Part shown: in pieces, positions 24,016 to 33,261 of the stretch
Numbering within the stretch: the stretch's first letter is position 1
Layout of the letters: each line of letters begins with the position of its first letter
Assembly: GCA_030523725.1 (NCBI GenBank)
Contig: JAUNHV010000003.1
Span: 1 to 64,000 of the forward strand
From: Synergistaceae bacterium
GTDB lineage: Bacteria; Synergistota; Synergistia; Synergistales; Synergistaceae
DNA length: 64,000 nt
Direction: 5' to 3'
Position numbers and translations under genes: made by a program
The notes under the pieces: generated by a model
Seen by the model: only the letters and a program-made list of their open reading frames with translations
Database searches by the model: none
What the model was told of the DNA's origin: nothing

Positions 24016-26310
24016 TTATTTTTTGGCATAGTAGCTAACAAATTTTTTTATCCCAAATTTCTTTATATACCAAACATAACCGAAACGGCGGTTGAATTTC
24101 TTAAAAAACCTTCCGTACTCCAATAAAGTTCTTTCAGCATAATTTGTAGCGAACTCATCCCATGCACCATTTTGATCTCTAACAAAATTGCAAAGCCATA
24201 AAGCCATACGTGCAATGAAACAATTTAATGTCTTTTGATAATTCGGGTTATAGCAACTTGGTAGAGCAGATAATTTTTTAGCATGTTCGATGAATGCAAT
24301 CGCACTTTTCATTCGTTTCTCTCTGTTTGGTGTTGCACATGAAGATGTCGCTCTATTATCCAGTACATTGATAGTCAATTCATTTAATGCTCTGACATTT
24401 GAAGCATAATACAACACATCTAATGTCCAAAGCCGATCTTCAGAAAAATGGACATTCTCGTCAAATGCGATGTTATTTTCTGTAATAAGTGTTCGTAAAC
24501 AAAATTTTGGGCACAAGAAGAAACGATTATAATTACTACCTTGCTCAAAAATACTTGCCAATAATTCTTGTCCAGAGTGGCTAATAGGAGTAAAAATCTT
24601 GCTATATTTCTTTTTATGTGTCACTTCATCAATTAGCTGAATATCAAAATATAACACATCAACATATGGATATTGTACCAAATATTCTAGACATTTAACA
24701 AATCCTTCTTTAACTATAGTGTCATCACTATCAAGGAAAAACAGATATTTACCGCTTGCTCTTTCAACTGCAGCATTTCTGGCAGAGCTAACACCTTTAT
24801 TTTCCTGGTTTATCAGGATGAAATTATTGTAAGCACTAAATGGTTCTAAAACAGTTTTTGTATTATCTGTTGAACCATCATTTGTGACAATAACTTCAAA
24901 TTTGAAGGTCTCCCCTTCCATCGCATCAAAAACCGATTGAATAGAGTTCCTTATATATTTTGCTGTATTATAAGCAGGAACTATTACTGAAACAAGACAA
25001 GAGTTATCCCTCTTAGGAAGCTCATTTTTTTTGTAGTACGGTGAAAGCATTGCCACAGTTAAGCACCAAAATTGGACAAGATAGAAACGGCCAGGCATAA
25101 AAAAGTTCTCTGTAAGGCCAGCCACAAATCTAAGCACAATCATATTGGCAACAATGAAACAAAGGGCCTGATTTTCCTCTTTTTTTAGACCTTTTAGAGC
25201 TAATACTAACATCAATAAATGAGCAAGTACAAATAAGCATGCAGCAGGAAGCCCAACTCTTATACACATGTGTAAAAAAGAGTTATGAGCATGAGGGGCA
25301 TATCGCCATCCCCTATCGGATAGAATGTAACATTTAGTCATAGTAGCAAATTTTTCTACAAAACCATAACCAACGAGAGGACGCTCTTTTATTTTTTGTA
25401 GTGTGGCTTTCCAAATTCTGTTTCTACTAGTTGATAGCCTATCCATGTCAGGGGCTCCGTGAGAAAAAGTAGATTGATAGTTGTCTATAAGCTCTAGTTT
25501 CGAACTTTGTGGAACAAGGTTAAATATTAGTTTTGGAACCACAATAGCAGTAACTAGCAAAGCAATAGCAATTTTTCGTCTAATGGCATTGTTGCGAGGC
25601 AGGTAAAGATATGCTAGCACATATGCAAAGATAGAGATAGCAGAAAATTCTAAATAGACACTTCGACAATACGTAACCAGACATACAGCCATTGTAACTA
25701 ACCATATAAAAAATGCCCCTAATCTCGTTGCCCATTTTGAATCTTTTGACAAAATTTTATAGATCAGAACACTTAGCATGTTACAAACATACATACCAGT
25801 AAAAGCACAATGGTCGCAAAAAAACCAATTGGTCCTTATGTCAGGGAAATTTTTTGTTGCCCTATCTATAAAAAGAAGTATAGACAAGATTGACAAACTA
25901 AAGAAAAGCGAAACAATAGCACGCTTTTCAAATTTTTCGTCCTTTGCAAAAATTAGGGTAGCAAAAGTAAACATCAAAATTTCAGCTGGACGCACAAGAT
26001 AGGAGAGTTCATCAAAAAATTTACCAACTCCAAAAAGTAACGGTAAAGAAAATAATAAAAACAAGGAACTAGATAGGATTGCTAGAGTAATCCCTTGTAG
26101 GCTTTTCCATTCTATTTCAATTTTTGGAAACTGCTTATCACGTGAAATTAATAAAAGTGCAAGCAAGGAAGGAAAACGCATGGCTCCCTCTCCTAGCCAA
26201 CTAAAGGAAATTGCTAGCACAAATAACATCTGTGCAACGGAAAAACGTGAATCCCTACTTTCTCTAATAGTAATGACATCATGCCAGAAATTTTTTAACA
26301 CATTGATCAT
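24016..26310 (-). CDS. O-antigen ligase/polymerase fused to a family 2 glycosyltransferase
   Basis: This 764-residue protein joins two activities usually found apart. Residues 1-430 have about ten or more membrane helices and end with SRNRIWKATLQKIKERPLVGYG and APHAHNSFLHM, the O-antigen ligase/Wzy-type signature with its conserved His. From about residue 440, VSVIVPAYNTAKYI begins a GT2 domain with DSDDT near 524 and SEDRLW near 620. The linker is short. It is the last gene of the GT4-GT8 operon and ends at a terminator. The likely place of action is the inner membrane in lipid-linked glycan assembly. Confidence 0.82.
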   Translation of the reverse strand: MINVLKNFWHDVITIRESRDSRFSVAQMLFVLAISFSWLGEGAMRFPSLLALLLISRDKQFPKIEIEWKSLQGITLAILSSSLFLLFSLPLLFGVGKFFDELSYLVRPAEILMFTFATLIFAKDEKFEKRAIVSLFFSLSILSILLFIDRATKNFPDIRTNWFFCDHCAFTGMYVCNMLSVLIYKILSKDSKWATRLGAFFIWLVTMAVCLVTYCRSVYLEFSAISIFAYVLAYLYLPRNNAIRRKIAIALLVTAIVVPKLIFNLVPQSSKLELIDNYQSTFSHGAPDMDRLSTSRNRIWKATLQKIKERPLVGYGFVEKFATMTKCYILSDRGWRYAPHAHNSFLHMCIRVGLPAACLFVLAHLLMLVLALKGLKKEENQALCFIVANMIVLRFVAGLTENFFMPGRFYLVQFWCLTVAMLSPYYKKNELPKRDNSCLVSVIVPAYNTAKYIRNSIQSVFDAMEGETFKFEVIVTNDGSTDNTKTVLEPFSAYNNFILINQENKGVSSARNAAVERASGKYLFFLDSDDTIVKEGFVKCLEYLVQYPYVDVLYFDIQLIDEVTHKKKYSKIFTPISHSGQELLASIFEQGSNYNRFFLCPKFCLRTLITENNIAFDENVHFSEDRLWTLDVLYYASNVRALNELTINVLDNRATSSCATPNREKRMKSAIAFIEHAKKLSALPSCYNPNYQKTLNCFIARMALWLCNFVRDQNGAWDEFATNYAERTLLEYGRFFKKFNRRFGYVWYIKKFGIKKFVSYYAKK

Positions 26311-26347
26311 GGAATAACAAGCTCCTTATTTGGGTGCCTCTATTTGC

Positions 26348-27391
26348 TTATAACTTGGCTTCCTTTTCTTTTTTTATGGCATAATACGCTCTGATGTCAA
26401 GAAGCAAATGAGATTCTTTGATATTTTTTACGAGGTTGCCTAGTAACCTTTTTACACAAGCGCTAGAATGTCTGTGGGTGTAACGGCCCGCTCCTAGTTC
26501 ATGACACATGATAGAAATCAATTCATCTTGCGATGCGCAGTAGGAAGTTTTTGTCAGATAATGCCAATAGAGGTCGTCCACATTTTCTCTTGTGTAAATT
26601 TCGTACGGCTTGGCTAGTAGTGTATGAAAAATTTTGTCACATACCTCTTTTTTTGACAAATTTAAATTTTGGGTGATGTTAAAACTTTTATCCAATAACT
26701 TTTTGTCGTTACGAAAAATGTAATTTAAAAAGTCTTGATCCGCTAATAGGCTCCAAGCCCCATATTTATTAAAGAATTTTACAAAATCTTTAGCCACATT
26801 ATAGTGAGAGCGAATTATATCCAAATCCATGAGAAGGACTCCAGAGTTAAAATATTCCCCCTGTTTAATTCCAAAGAAATGGCGACTTTTTGCCATACGT
26901 TGTGTTATTGGCCTACCAGTTTCAATCTTCTCCCATTCGTCAAAATCGCGAACACAACCTATCGCTTTACCTTCAAGGTCTATTTGCCAAAGGTCAGAAA
27001 TATCACGCGTCACCAAAATGTCACAGTCTAAATATATAACACGAGAAGCAGTAATTACACGATCCATCAAGAGCCGGTAAAGCATACCCTTGCCTAATGT
27101 TCTCTCCACAATTTCTAATTTTGCTTTCCCAATCTGCTTTGCATTATCCAGATACGCATTAGATACATCTATAAATTCAATTTCTTTGCCGTGCATAGTG
27201 GCAGTTTCTGCTAACTTTGCACGGTTTTCTTTTGTCAAGGTTTCGTCATGTAGCACATAGGCACAAACAGATGAAGTTGTATTCGCAAAAACACTTGCCA
27301 AGGTAACGGCTGCATGACGTGCATACTTACCATTCATATCTCTAAAAGCAACAGCAACATAAACCTTATCAGTTTTTTTTAAATCTTGCAA
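26348..27391 (-). CDS. Family 8 glycosyltransferase, second copy
   Basis: This 347-residue enzyme is a paralogue of the GT8 gene at 21728: the segment YARHAAVTLASVF is identical, and YLDCDILVTRDI and ADQDFLN are conserved. A GTG at 27400 would overlap the upstream GT4 gene, but AGGTGA lies just before the TTG at 27391, giving a start like that of the paralogue. It is the middle gene of the GT4-GT8-fusion operon. Sugar specificity is unknown. Confidence 0.88.
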   Translation of the reverse strand: MQDLKKTDKVYVAVAFRDMNGKYARHAAVTLASVFANTTSSVCAYVLHDETLTKENRAKLAETATMHGKEIEFIDVSNAYLDNAKQIGKAKLEIVERTLGKGMLYRLLMDRVITASRVIYLDCDILVTRDISDLWQIDLEGKAIGCVRDFDEWEKIETGRPITQRMAKSRHFFGIKQGEYFNSGVLLMDLDIIRSHYNVAKDFVKFFNKYGAWSLLADQDFLNYIFRNDKKLLDKSFNITQNLNLSKKEVCDKIFHTLLAKPYEIYTRENVDDLYWHYLTKTSYCASQDELISIMCHELGAGRYTHRHSSACVKRLLGNLVKNIKESHLLLDIRAYYAIKKEKEAKL

Positions 27392-27396
27392 AATTA

Positions 27397-28455
27397 TCAC
27401 CTGAATTTCTTTTGTATGAGAGAATTATAAATGTCCAAATATTTTGTAAGCATCCCCTCAAATGTTGGAACAGCGTTTGCGGAGAATGTCTTTGGAGTTT
27501 GCTTTGCCTTTATAAAATTTTCAATAGCTGTTTTCCATTCGTTAATGTTTCCTGGTGTAAGCAAGCCAATTGAATTATCTGCAAGCTCTGCCACTGGAGC
27601 AATATTGGAAGCAATGACTGGAATACCAATTTGAATTGCTCTTGCCAATGTAAGGGGCAGTCCCTCTGTATAGGAAGGGAAAAGCAGACAGGAATGGCTT
27701 GCCATATAATCGTCTGGATTTTGTTTGTAACCAAGGAAGGTAACTTTATCGGTCAAATTGTTGTCATAGACAATTTTTTCCCATTCTGTTCTTGCTGGAC
27801 CTTCACCAACTACAGTAAGCGACCATTCCAAATCTTTTGGAAGAAGAGCAAAAGCTTGCAACGCATCTTGCAATCCCTTAACATTAGAAAGTCTACCAAT
27901 AAACAAAAACCTTGTTTTACCATCAAGGTTAGAGTCACTCCAATAAACTTTTGGTTCAGAAAGCCCATTTGTTATGACAACCCCAAGCCCATCAAAGCAC
28001 TGTGACATTCCTTCCTTGACAGCCTGCGATACACACACAAGGCTATCTGCTTTGCGATATGGTGTGTATATCCATCTTTTTTGTGTGCCAAACACCACAT
28101 GTGCTGTAACAACAAATGGCACACGAAGTTTTTTTGCCACAAACTGGCAAATCCAAGCTGGAACACGAGAATGAGCGTGAAGTAGATCACATCCACCGTT
28201 TTCCTCGATTGCCCGCGCTAATTTTTTGGCAGTTAAAATTATTTTAAGAGGATTTTTGGAGTGCACAGAAAGATGAAGTTTTTTCACCTTATCTATCAGT
28301 TGTTCTTCCATCTGTCCACCATGAGAGACTACAGTAACATTATGCCCTAGGTCTGCAAGCGCATTTGCCATGTCAACGACAAACCTTTCAACGCCACCAA
28401 TTTCTAACTCTGGTAGGACTTCGTAGATTTTTAATTTTCGTTCGCTCATCCTCAC
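27397..28455 (-). CDS. Family 4 glycosyltransferase
   Basis: This 352-residue GT-B enzyme has the N-terminal LEIGGVERFVVDMANAL loop, a glycine-rich acceptor site, and the C-terminal FIGRLSNVKGLQDAL and FPSYTEGLPLTLARA motifs with the family's catalytic Glu. It is the first gene of the minus-strand glycan operon. The start is uncertain: GTG at 28455 has a weak GGAA upstream and an ATG six bases later has no well-spaced ribosome site. Probable role is LPS-core or O-unit sugar transfer. Confidence 0.88.
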   Translation of the reverse strand: MRMSERKLKIYEVLPELEIGGVERFVVDMANALADLGHNVTVVSHGGQMEEQLIDKVKKLHLSVHSKNPLKIILTAKKLARAIEENGGCDLLHAHSRVPAWICQFVAKKLRVPFVVTAHVVFGTQKRWIYTPYRKADSLVCVSQAVKEGMSQCFDGLGVVITNGLSEPKVYWSDSNLDGKTRFLFIGRLSNVKGLQDALQAFALLPKDLEWSLTVVGEGPARTEWEKIVYDNNLTDKVTFLGYKQNPDDYMASHSCLLFPSYTEGLPLTLARAIQIGIPVIASNIAPVAELADNSIGLLTPGNINEWKTAIENFIKAKQTPKTFSANAVPTFEGMLTKYLDIYNSLIQKKFR

Positions 28456-28503
28456 ATATTTCCATTCTATAGCATTTTGGAAACCATAAAAAACACTGAA
28501 AAC

Positions 28504-28527
28504 AAAAAAACTCTGGCTAGGCTAGAG
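28504..28527 (-). terminator. Minus-strand hairpin after dus
   Basis: CTCTAGCC/GGCTAGAG-like stem with one wobble, followed on the minus strand by TTTTTTTG. It lies about 130 bp beyond the dus stop. The remaining 28528-28655 has no supported gene. Confidence 0.5.
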
Positions 28528-28655
28528 CTTTTACATCATTAATAAAGCAAGCTTATCATTGATCAAGGTATGATAGATTTAATTTTGGGAAATTAACCTT
28601 TAAATTTTCAAGCAGATGAAGTCCGTCTTTTGTGCTTTTATGGCAAAAAACTAAA

Positions 28656-29657
28656 CTAGTAGTGTTGCTTCAAAAGTGTATTCTCGATTTCCTGCCAGCA
28701 GCGGCAGAATGAAATTCGTTGTCTTAATGCTGCTGCCCCTGATGTGCCCTTGAAGAGTGCTGATGCTTGTCTTTTTGCTAACACAACAGCTCGTTTTTCC
28801 CCTTCACAGTCTAAAACCTTTCGACCTAATGTTATAAGCAAATCAGCCTGGTCTTTTACGCTAGGAGAGAGATATTTTTGTGGAACGCTGTAGCCCAATA
28901 GGTTAAGAGTTTTGGGCACAAGAAAAGCATCTCGCAGAAGCCCTCTTGCAAGAAAAACCGCTGCAACACCATTTTTCAGAAAATATTGGCTGTCCGCTGG
29001 ACAAAAGATATCACCACTTGCCCCAATTAGGCCGTTGAATTTTTGTGCAATGGAAACAACTGCCAATTTGTTTGAGACCCCTTCGTACCTCTGAGCTTTT
29101 GTTCGGCCATGGACAGCTATAAAATCACAACCATTATCAAGAAGCTCCTGACAAAAATTTTCTGTTGTGTATGGAACGTCACCACCGACAAGACGAATCT
29201 TTGCCCAAACTGGAAGACCAAATTTTTTCAAGCTGGCAATAATTTGCCCGCTTTTTTTCATGTTAGATAAAAGCGCACTCCCTGCACCTTTTTTTGTTAC
29301 CTTTGGCATTGGGCAAGCCATGTTTATTTGAAGAGCAGGAAATTGTCGAACGGAAAGAGCAATTTCTGCTCCACGCGAAATGTTCTCTGGTGTATCACCA
29401 AAGAGTTGTAAAACACATGGCTCTTCAAGTGGCGAACCAACAAGATATTCTCGCGTCTTCGCACCACCATAAATCAACCCAAGGGCAGAAACCATTTCTG
29501 TATGGACAAGGGAAGCACCTAGTCCTTTATGAAAAAGACGAAATGAAAGGAATGTAACACCGGCCATCGGTGCAATGAAGACTGGGTTTACCACAGACAC
29601 TCCGCCTATTTTTTTATTCTTTTTATCGTCGAAATTTTCTATGTTACCTTGAGACAA
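28656..29657 (-). CDS. dus: tRNA-dihydrouridine synthase
   Basis: This 333-residue flavoprotein reduces uridine to dihydrouridine in tRNA. FIAPMAGVTFLSFR forms the FMN-binding start, NMACPMPKVTKKGAGSALL contains the catalytic Cys, and VHGRTKAQRYEG and GASGDIF are the other family motifs. The start is TTG, chosen because GCGGGAGG lies eight bases before it. It is the last gene of a minus-strand operon with the PAP2 phosphatase, mtaB and an Ntn hydrolase. Subgroup (DusB-like) is inferred. Confidence 0.92.
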   Translation of the reverse strand: MSQGNIENFDDKKNKKIGGVSVVNPVFIAPMAGVTFLSFRLFHKGLGASLVHTEMVSALGLIYGGAKTREYLVGSPLEEPCVLQLFGDTPENISRGAEIALSVRQFPALQINMACPMPKVTKKGAGSALLSNMKKSGQIIASLKKFGLPVWAKIRLVGGDVPYTTENFCQELLDNGCDFIAVHGRTKAQRYEGVSNKLAVVSIAQKFNGLIGASGDIFCPADSQYFLKNGVAAVFLARGLLRDAFLVPKTLNLLGYSVPQKYLSPSVKDQADLLITLGRKVLDCEGEKRAVVLAKRQASALFKGTSGAAALRQRISFCRCWQEIENTLLKQHY

Positions 29658-29692
29658 GAAAAAAGCCTCCCGCTAAATGGATAAAATCGACC

Positions 29693-30667
29693 TTAATGCT
29701 TTTTGCTCCTTTTGCCCTTTTTGTTTGTACCACTTTTAGTAAAGTGACAGAAAAACGCCGGCCAAATGAACACAATAAAGACAATCAACACACACCACAT
29801 TACATAAAAAGCCCATGAGTGTGATAAATATTTGCTTAAATAAGATAATCCAAATTTCATGATAACACCAACCATAGCAAAACCTGGAACAAACACAAGT
29901 ATTTTACCAAGGATGGACGTAGGTGGAGTGAAATTTACAAATCTTCTTTCAAAGGCGGAGGTTACGAGATAAACAAATAATGCAAGTGTTGCAGCTTGGG
30001 CATCTGATCTCATTTTTAGTGGGTCAACAACTAATTTACCATTTACATAGTTCATGGGATATGACTTGGCTTCCAGGTAGTATGTTGTCGCAAGTGCTAT
30101 GACGAGAAAACTCAGGGGAACTATCCATGCTTTTCTTCCTTGTGCAGAATGCTCCACAATCCAACTTGCTGCAAATATGGATAAAAAGCCAATTACAAAG
30201 CCACAGAGAACATCTTGAGGGGTATGATAACCAAGTATCATACGAGCTAACATCACACCCAAAATAATAATTGGGCAGATGAAATGAAAAATTATATTTG
30301 TTTTGTTATATTCTCTTTCCAATGTGCCATAGTTTGCGGTAGCAGCCGCTGAGTGGGCACTTGGGAATGAGTAGCCCGTTGCAGTATTAAGTTTTCTGGG
30401 GTGTGGCTTTATTCGCGGCTCTCTGATCCAAGGACGATTGATGCAGGCAATGCACTTTATAAAATTGCAAAGGTAGAGTGAAAACAAAAAGGAAAGAAAT
30501 AATTTTTGCCCAATTTTTTTGTTACAACACCAGTAAATAACGATACAAAACCCCAACGGGGCAAACACACCAAAACCAAGCTGGTCAAAAACAAATGCAA
30601 CTTCGCTCAACCAAGTTATGGTTTGTGTGCGCAGAGTTTGAAGAAAGAGTAAGATTTCAATATCCAT
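29693..30667 (-). CDS. PAP2-type membrane phosphatase
   Basis: This 324-residue protein has several membrane segments and the three PAP2 active-site motifs: KCIACINRP, SFPSAHS and RMILGYHTPQD. Such enzymes remove phosphate from lipid phosphates such as undecaprenyl pyrophosphate or phosphatidate. Length is longer than the usual 200-250 residues because of additional C-terminal helices. It lies 35 bp before dus and 21 bp after mtaB in the same operon. The lipid substrate is unknown, though the cell-envelope gene context fits undecaprenyl recycling. Confidence 0.88.
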   Translation of the reverse strand: MDIEILLFLQTLRTQTITWLSEVAFVFDQLGFGVFAPLGFCIVIYWCCNKKIGQKLFLSFLFSLYLCNFIKCIACINRPWIREPRIKPHPRKLNTATGYSFPSAHSAAATANYGTLEREYNKTNIIFHFICPIIILGVMLARMILGYHTPQDVLCGFVIGFLSIFAASWIVEHSAQGRKAWIVPLSFLVIALATTYYLEAKSYPMNYVNGKLVVDPLKMRSDAQAATLALFVYLVTSAFERRFVNFTPPTSILGKILVFVPGFAMVGVIMKFGLSYLSKYLSHSWAFYVMWCVLIVFIVFIWPAFFCHFTKSGTNKKGKRSKKH

Positions 30668-30688
30668 GTGTTTGTCTCCTCGTGTTTT

Positions 30689-31945
30689 TTATACTATCTG
30701 CCAATCTTTAAGAATTACTAAATCATTGACTTTAGCATTAAACTTGCCCTTGATACGGATAAAATTTTTTGTGTGACCGGTAACAATATCGTCTTTTACT
30801 TCTTCCACTAGAATTTCTTGCGGAGTACGACGAAATTTTGCTAAGAAATCTGCATCTAACTTCTTTGAAGTCGTAATTGCTCGTTTCTGTCTTGAACGAA
30901 TAATTTGTGGTGCAAGAGGTGGAAGCCCTGCTGCTCTTGTGCCAGTTCTGGAAGAAAATGGAAAAACGTGAAAGTGCCCAAATTTTTGTTTTATAAGAAA
31001 ACTTAAGCTTTCCTCAAAGTCTGCTTCCGTTTCTGTAGGAAAACCAAGCAAAAAGTCCGTTGTAATTTGCATATCTTCGCCCAAAAAATCACGGGAGTTT
31101 TGCATAATTTCCGCAAATTGTTCTACTGTATAGCCACGTTTCATATTCCGAAGCGTTCTGTTACAGCCGCTTTGTAAAGGGATGTGAAGATGCGGCATGA
31201 AAATTGGTGAAGAGCTTAAGGTTTGAAGAAGTTTTTTTGTTATGGATAATGGTTCTATTGAGCCAAAACGCAGTCGTGCAAGTCCTTCAACCTTGCTCAA
31301 TTCTTCTACTAAGAACGGTAGATCTGTGTGTAATCCAAGATGAACCCCTGTCAGAACAATTTCCCTGCATCCGTTTGAGACAAGGCTCCTTACTTCTGCT
31401 AGGGTATCAGCCATATCACGACTAACAGGAAGACCCCTAACAAATGGAACTGTACAGTATGAACAAAAATGATTACAACCGTCCTGTACCTTCACAAATG
31501 CTCTCGTATGAAGACAGGGTTTTGTTAAAAATTGGCTGTCCCAAATATTATTATGAAGAACATCTTCTTGTTTTTTGAAAATAGGTTTTTTTTGGGCATC
31601 GGTCAAAAACTCCTCAAGGGTTGGAACAAACAAATGCTTTAACCTATTGCCTAATAAAATGTTTATTCCAAGCTCTCGGGCTTGTTCTTGCGTTAATGTT
31701 TCTGCAAAGCATCCAAGACAACAAATGACACCATTTTTATTTTCTCTCCGTGCACGACGAAGGAGTTTCTTGCATTTCCTGTCTGCAATGGCAGTTATAG
31801 TACAGGAAATTAGAATGTAAATTTCCCAATTTTCACTTTGTGTTGCACCAGCCTCTATAAGGCTTGACAATATTGCATCCCCTTCGTAGGAGTTTGTTCT
31901 ACAACCCAGCACGTCAAGCTTTATTTTTTTGTCAGATAAATTCAT
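30689..31945 (-). CDS. mtaB: tRNA t6A37 methylthiotransferase
   Basis: This 418-residue radical-SAM enzyme adds a methylthio group to t6A37 of tRNAs that read ANN codons. The N-terminal UPF0004 domain has the cluster-ligating cysteines in LGCRTNSYEGD, ISCTIT and CCLGC, and the radical-SAM motif is CNHFCSYC near residue 150. TTDFLLGFPTETEADFEES is the SAM-domain glycine-rich region. A TRAM-like C-terminal end binds RNA. No strong ribosome site precedes the ATG. It is in an operon with a PAP2 phosphatase and dus, so two tRNA modifiers are adjacent. Confidence 0.94.
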   Translation of the reverse strand: MNLSDKKIKLDVLGCRTNSYEGDAILSSLIEAGATQSENWEIYILISCTITAIADRKCKKLLRRARRENKNGVICCLGCFAETLTQEQARELGINILLGNRLKHLFVPTLEEFLTDAQKKPIFKKQEDVLHNNIWDSQFLTKPCLHTRAFVKVQDGCNHFCSYCTVPFVRGLPVSRDMADTLAEVRSLVSNGCREIVLTGVHLGLHTDLPFLVEELSKVEGLARLRFGSIEPLSITKKLLQTLSSSPIFMPHLHIPLQSGCNRTLRNMKRGYTVEQFAEIMQNSRDFLGEDMQITTDFLLGFPTETEADFEESLSFLIKQKFGHFHVFPFSSRTGTRAAGLPPLAPQIIRSRQKRAITTSKKLDADFLAKFRRTPQEILVEEVKDDIVTGHTKNFIRIKGKFNAKVNDLVILKDWQIV

Positions 31946-31967
31946 TTATATTGTGTTATAAGAGATT

Positions 31968-33068
31968 CTATGCCTCTTTGTCACGGTTTTTATTGAATAG
32001 GTCTGCCATATTGATTTCTGTCCAATCCTGATAGTTTGGAATATTGAATAGGAACTTCATTTCACTTGGCACAACAACGGTTTGGTATTTTGTAGAACTG
32101 GACATTGAGCCAAGCTGTTCAATAGGCGTGGATAAAATATCTTTCATTACTTCTTCATTTATTGCACCTTTAAAGTGTGCAGCTAGGTTTAACAAGTTCC
32201 GTCTTCTTGTTCTAGTAAGCCAATAGGTCTGATCGTCCGGACGTGGCATTCCCCAAGATTCTTCTGTAAAATGGTTAGTAATGACAGAGAGCCCAGGGCG
32301 TGTTTTTGTGGTGCGTTGTTTGACATCAAAGCTAGACCATTCAAAGATTCCGGCAGACAAGGCATCCGCTACGGTCACTAGGTATGAGAAGCTTGCCTTT
32401 GTTGTCCAGAGAAACGTTCTAAAATCATTCAAATTTTCACATTCCGTCATAGCTTGGATCAGAGCCGTTGGAGTGAAAAATCTGTTTTCTATAAAGAGAT
32501 TACCACCGCTCGGCATAGCGTTAGCAATACCAAGATGAACTCCTTTTTCATTGATGGCATTTGTTACATATGGCATGCCCGCATAGCCAAAGGACGCAAA
32601 AGATAGGGCTGAATCATTTGGGCAAAAAACGGTAAGGCAGAGGCAAGGTGAGATGCTTGAAACCTCATTATCATAATCAAAATTTGAGCCGAGGATAAGT
32701 TTTCCAGATGTATAGTCATTCCAAGTAACAACACTTGAAGAAATCGGCGCAGAAAGTCCGCAAAGTATAGTCTTCCTTGAAACTGCAATTTTATCGACTT
32801 GTGAAGCAGTCAACCCTGCCCCTTCTGCAAGTCCCTCAAGATATTTGCGAATTCTATGAGAAAAGGTTGACATCATAGTACGGCACTTGATTTCTTCACC
32901 CTCAGTTGTCACATCTGTTGTAACAAAATCTATCATTTGAGCAAGTTCATCTCTCATGAGAACCCCAAATGCACGCCCCATTTCTTTCCAAGAACCATTT
33001 AAAACAACTATTGGAAATTTCTCTATTGTGTATTTTATTCCATGCGTGGTTCTAGATTTTTCTTGCAT
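31968..33068 (-). CDS. C45-like/choloylglycine-family Ntn hydrolase
   Basis: This 366-residue protein matches C45-type autoproteolytic acyltransferases and conjugated-bile-acid-hydrolase relatives. LNGSWKEMGRAFG is the family's N-terminal motif, and LILGSNFDYD (residues 124-133) fits the post-nucleophile G-x-N-x-D site. The nucleophile is unclear: C103 is slightly far, and S110-S112 lie at a better distance. An upstream in-frame start would add eight residues, but GAGGAGGAAGAGG precedes the ATG chosen. It opens the operon with mtaB. No signal peptide is seen, so it probably acts in the cytoplasm. Confidence 0.72.
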   Translation of the reverse strand: MQEKSRTTHGIKYTIEKFPIVVLNGSWKEMGRAFGVLMRDELAQMIDFVTTDVTTEGEEIKCRTMMSTFSHRIRKYLEGLAEGAGLTASQVDKIAVSRKTILCGLSAPISSSVVTWNDYTSGKLILGSNFDYDNEVSSISPCLCLTVFCPNDSALSFASFGYAGMPYVTNAINEKGVHLGIANAMPSGGNLFIENRFFTPTALIQAMTECENLNDFRTFLWTTKASFSYLVTVADALSAGIFEWSSFDVKQRTTKTRPGLSVITNHFTEESWGMPRPDDQTYWLTRTRRRNLLNLAAHFKGAINEEVMKDILSTPIEQLGSMSSSTKYQTVVVPSEMKFLFNIPNYQDWTEINMADLFNKNRDKEA

Positions 33069-33261
33069 CCTCTTCCTCCTCGTAACAAACAAAAGTTCAG
33101 ATACAACTTTTAGTCTTTATTATCAGGTATAACTCCACCCCAACGGAGTGTATTCTACCACATTTTTCTTTAGTTTTTTTTTAAAATTATTGCAGTTGCT
33201 CTAATTTTGTTATAAAATTTGTACCGAGTTGTTACAAAAATTACTTTTTCGGTGGTGCAAA

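Noticed and set aside
28560-28667. A minus-strand frame of about 38 codons (SNTTSLVFCHKST...) overlapping the dus end
   Set aside because: It looks protein-like, but it has no start codon or ribosome site and is bounded by a stop within dus; it could be a decayed remnant but is not supported as a gene.
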